5,757 nt of DNA from positions 1 to 5,757 of the forward strand of contig CAKSEO010000072.1 of NCBI GenBank assembly GCA_934446565.1, given 5' to 3'. The notes under the pieces were generated by a model. It was not told the origin of the DNA, did not search any database, and was given only the letters and a program-made list of their open reading frames with translations. Of this stretch, positions 5,740 through 5,757 are shown piece by piece. This stretch comes from an uncultured Oscillospiraceae bacterium. Lineage in GTDB: Bacteria > Bacillota > Clostridia > Oscillospirales > Ruminococcaceae. How positions within the stretch are numbered: the stretch's first letter is position 1; the number at the start of each line of letters is the position of its first letter. Made by a program: the position numbers and the translations under genes.

Positions 5740-5757
5740 AAAAAAGGGTGATAAAAA

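Noticed and set aside
1..5757. CRISPR array, tRNA or rRNA genes.
   Set aside because: No regularly spaced direct repeats, no cloverleaf-like or rRNA-like stretches were seen on either strand.

Overview
The window looks like chromosomal DNA from a low-to-moderate GC Firmicute, most likely a Ruminococcus-like clostridium (Oscillospiraceae). This rests on strong AGGAGG-type ribosome binding sites, TATAAT promoters with a TG extension, AT-rich intergenic DNA around moderately GC-rich genes, and the style of the chemoreceptor and AzlCD proteins. The genus is an inference. Six complete genes are supported, and both window edges fall in intergenic DNA.

Left part (1-2202), all on the minus strand. 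A two-gene operon runs from its own promoter (2174-2202): a lipid-anchored barnase-type ribonuclease (1500-2138), then a barstar-like inhibitor (1218-1496) starting 3 nt after the ribonuclease stop. It ends at a good intrinsic terminator (1181-1210). Next comes a separately promoted WYL-domain transcription factor (123-1115). Two stem-loops follow it, joined by a 16-nt linker that recurs at the other end of the window.

Middle (2139-2396). The divergent intergenic region carries the ribonuclease promoter, a 68-bp imperfect palindrome (2219-2286) flanked by CTAA on both sides that looks like a miniature inverted-repeat element, and the azlC promoter.

Right part (2339-5757), plus strand. azlC and azlD overlap by 4 nt and encode the two subunits of a branched-chain amino acid exporter. 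After 189 nt with no convincing terminator but with a new promoter, a 667-aa methyl-accepting chemotaxis protein (Cache sensor, HAMP, signalling domain) follows. It ends in two stem-loops joined by the same 16-nt linker. A possible promoter for a gene beyond the window lies at 5734-5739.

The exporter, chemoreceptor and ribonuclease module show no clear common pathway. The most unusual content is the tethered barnase/barstar pair, whose predicted interface departs from the B. amyloliquefaciens pair at matching positions, together with the two kinds of small repeated or palindromic intergenic element.
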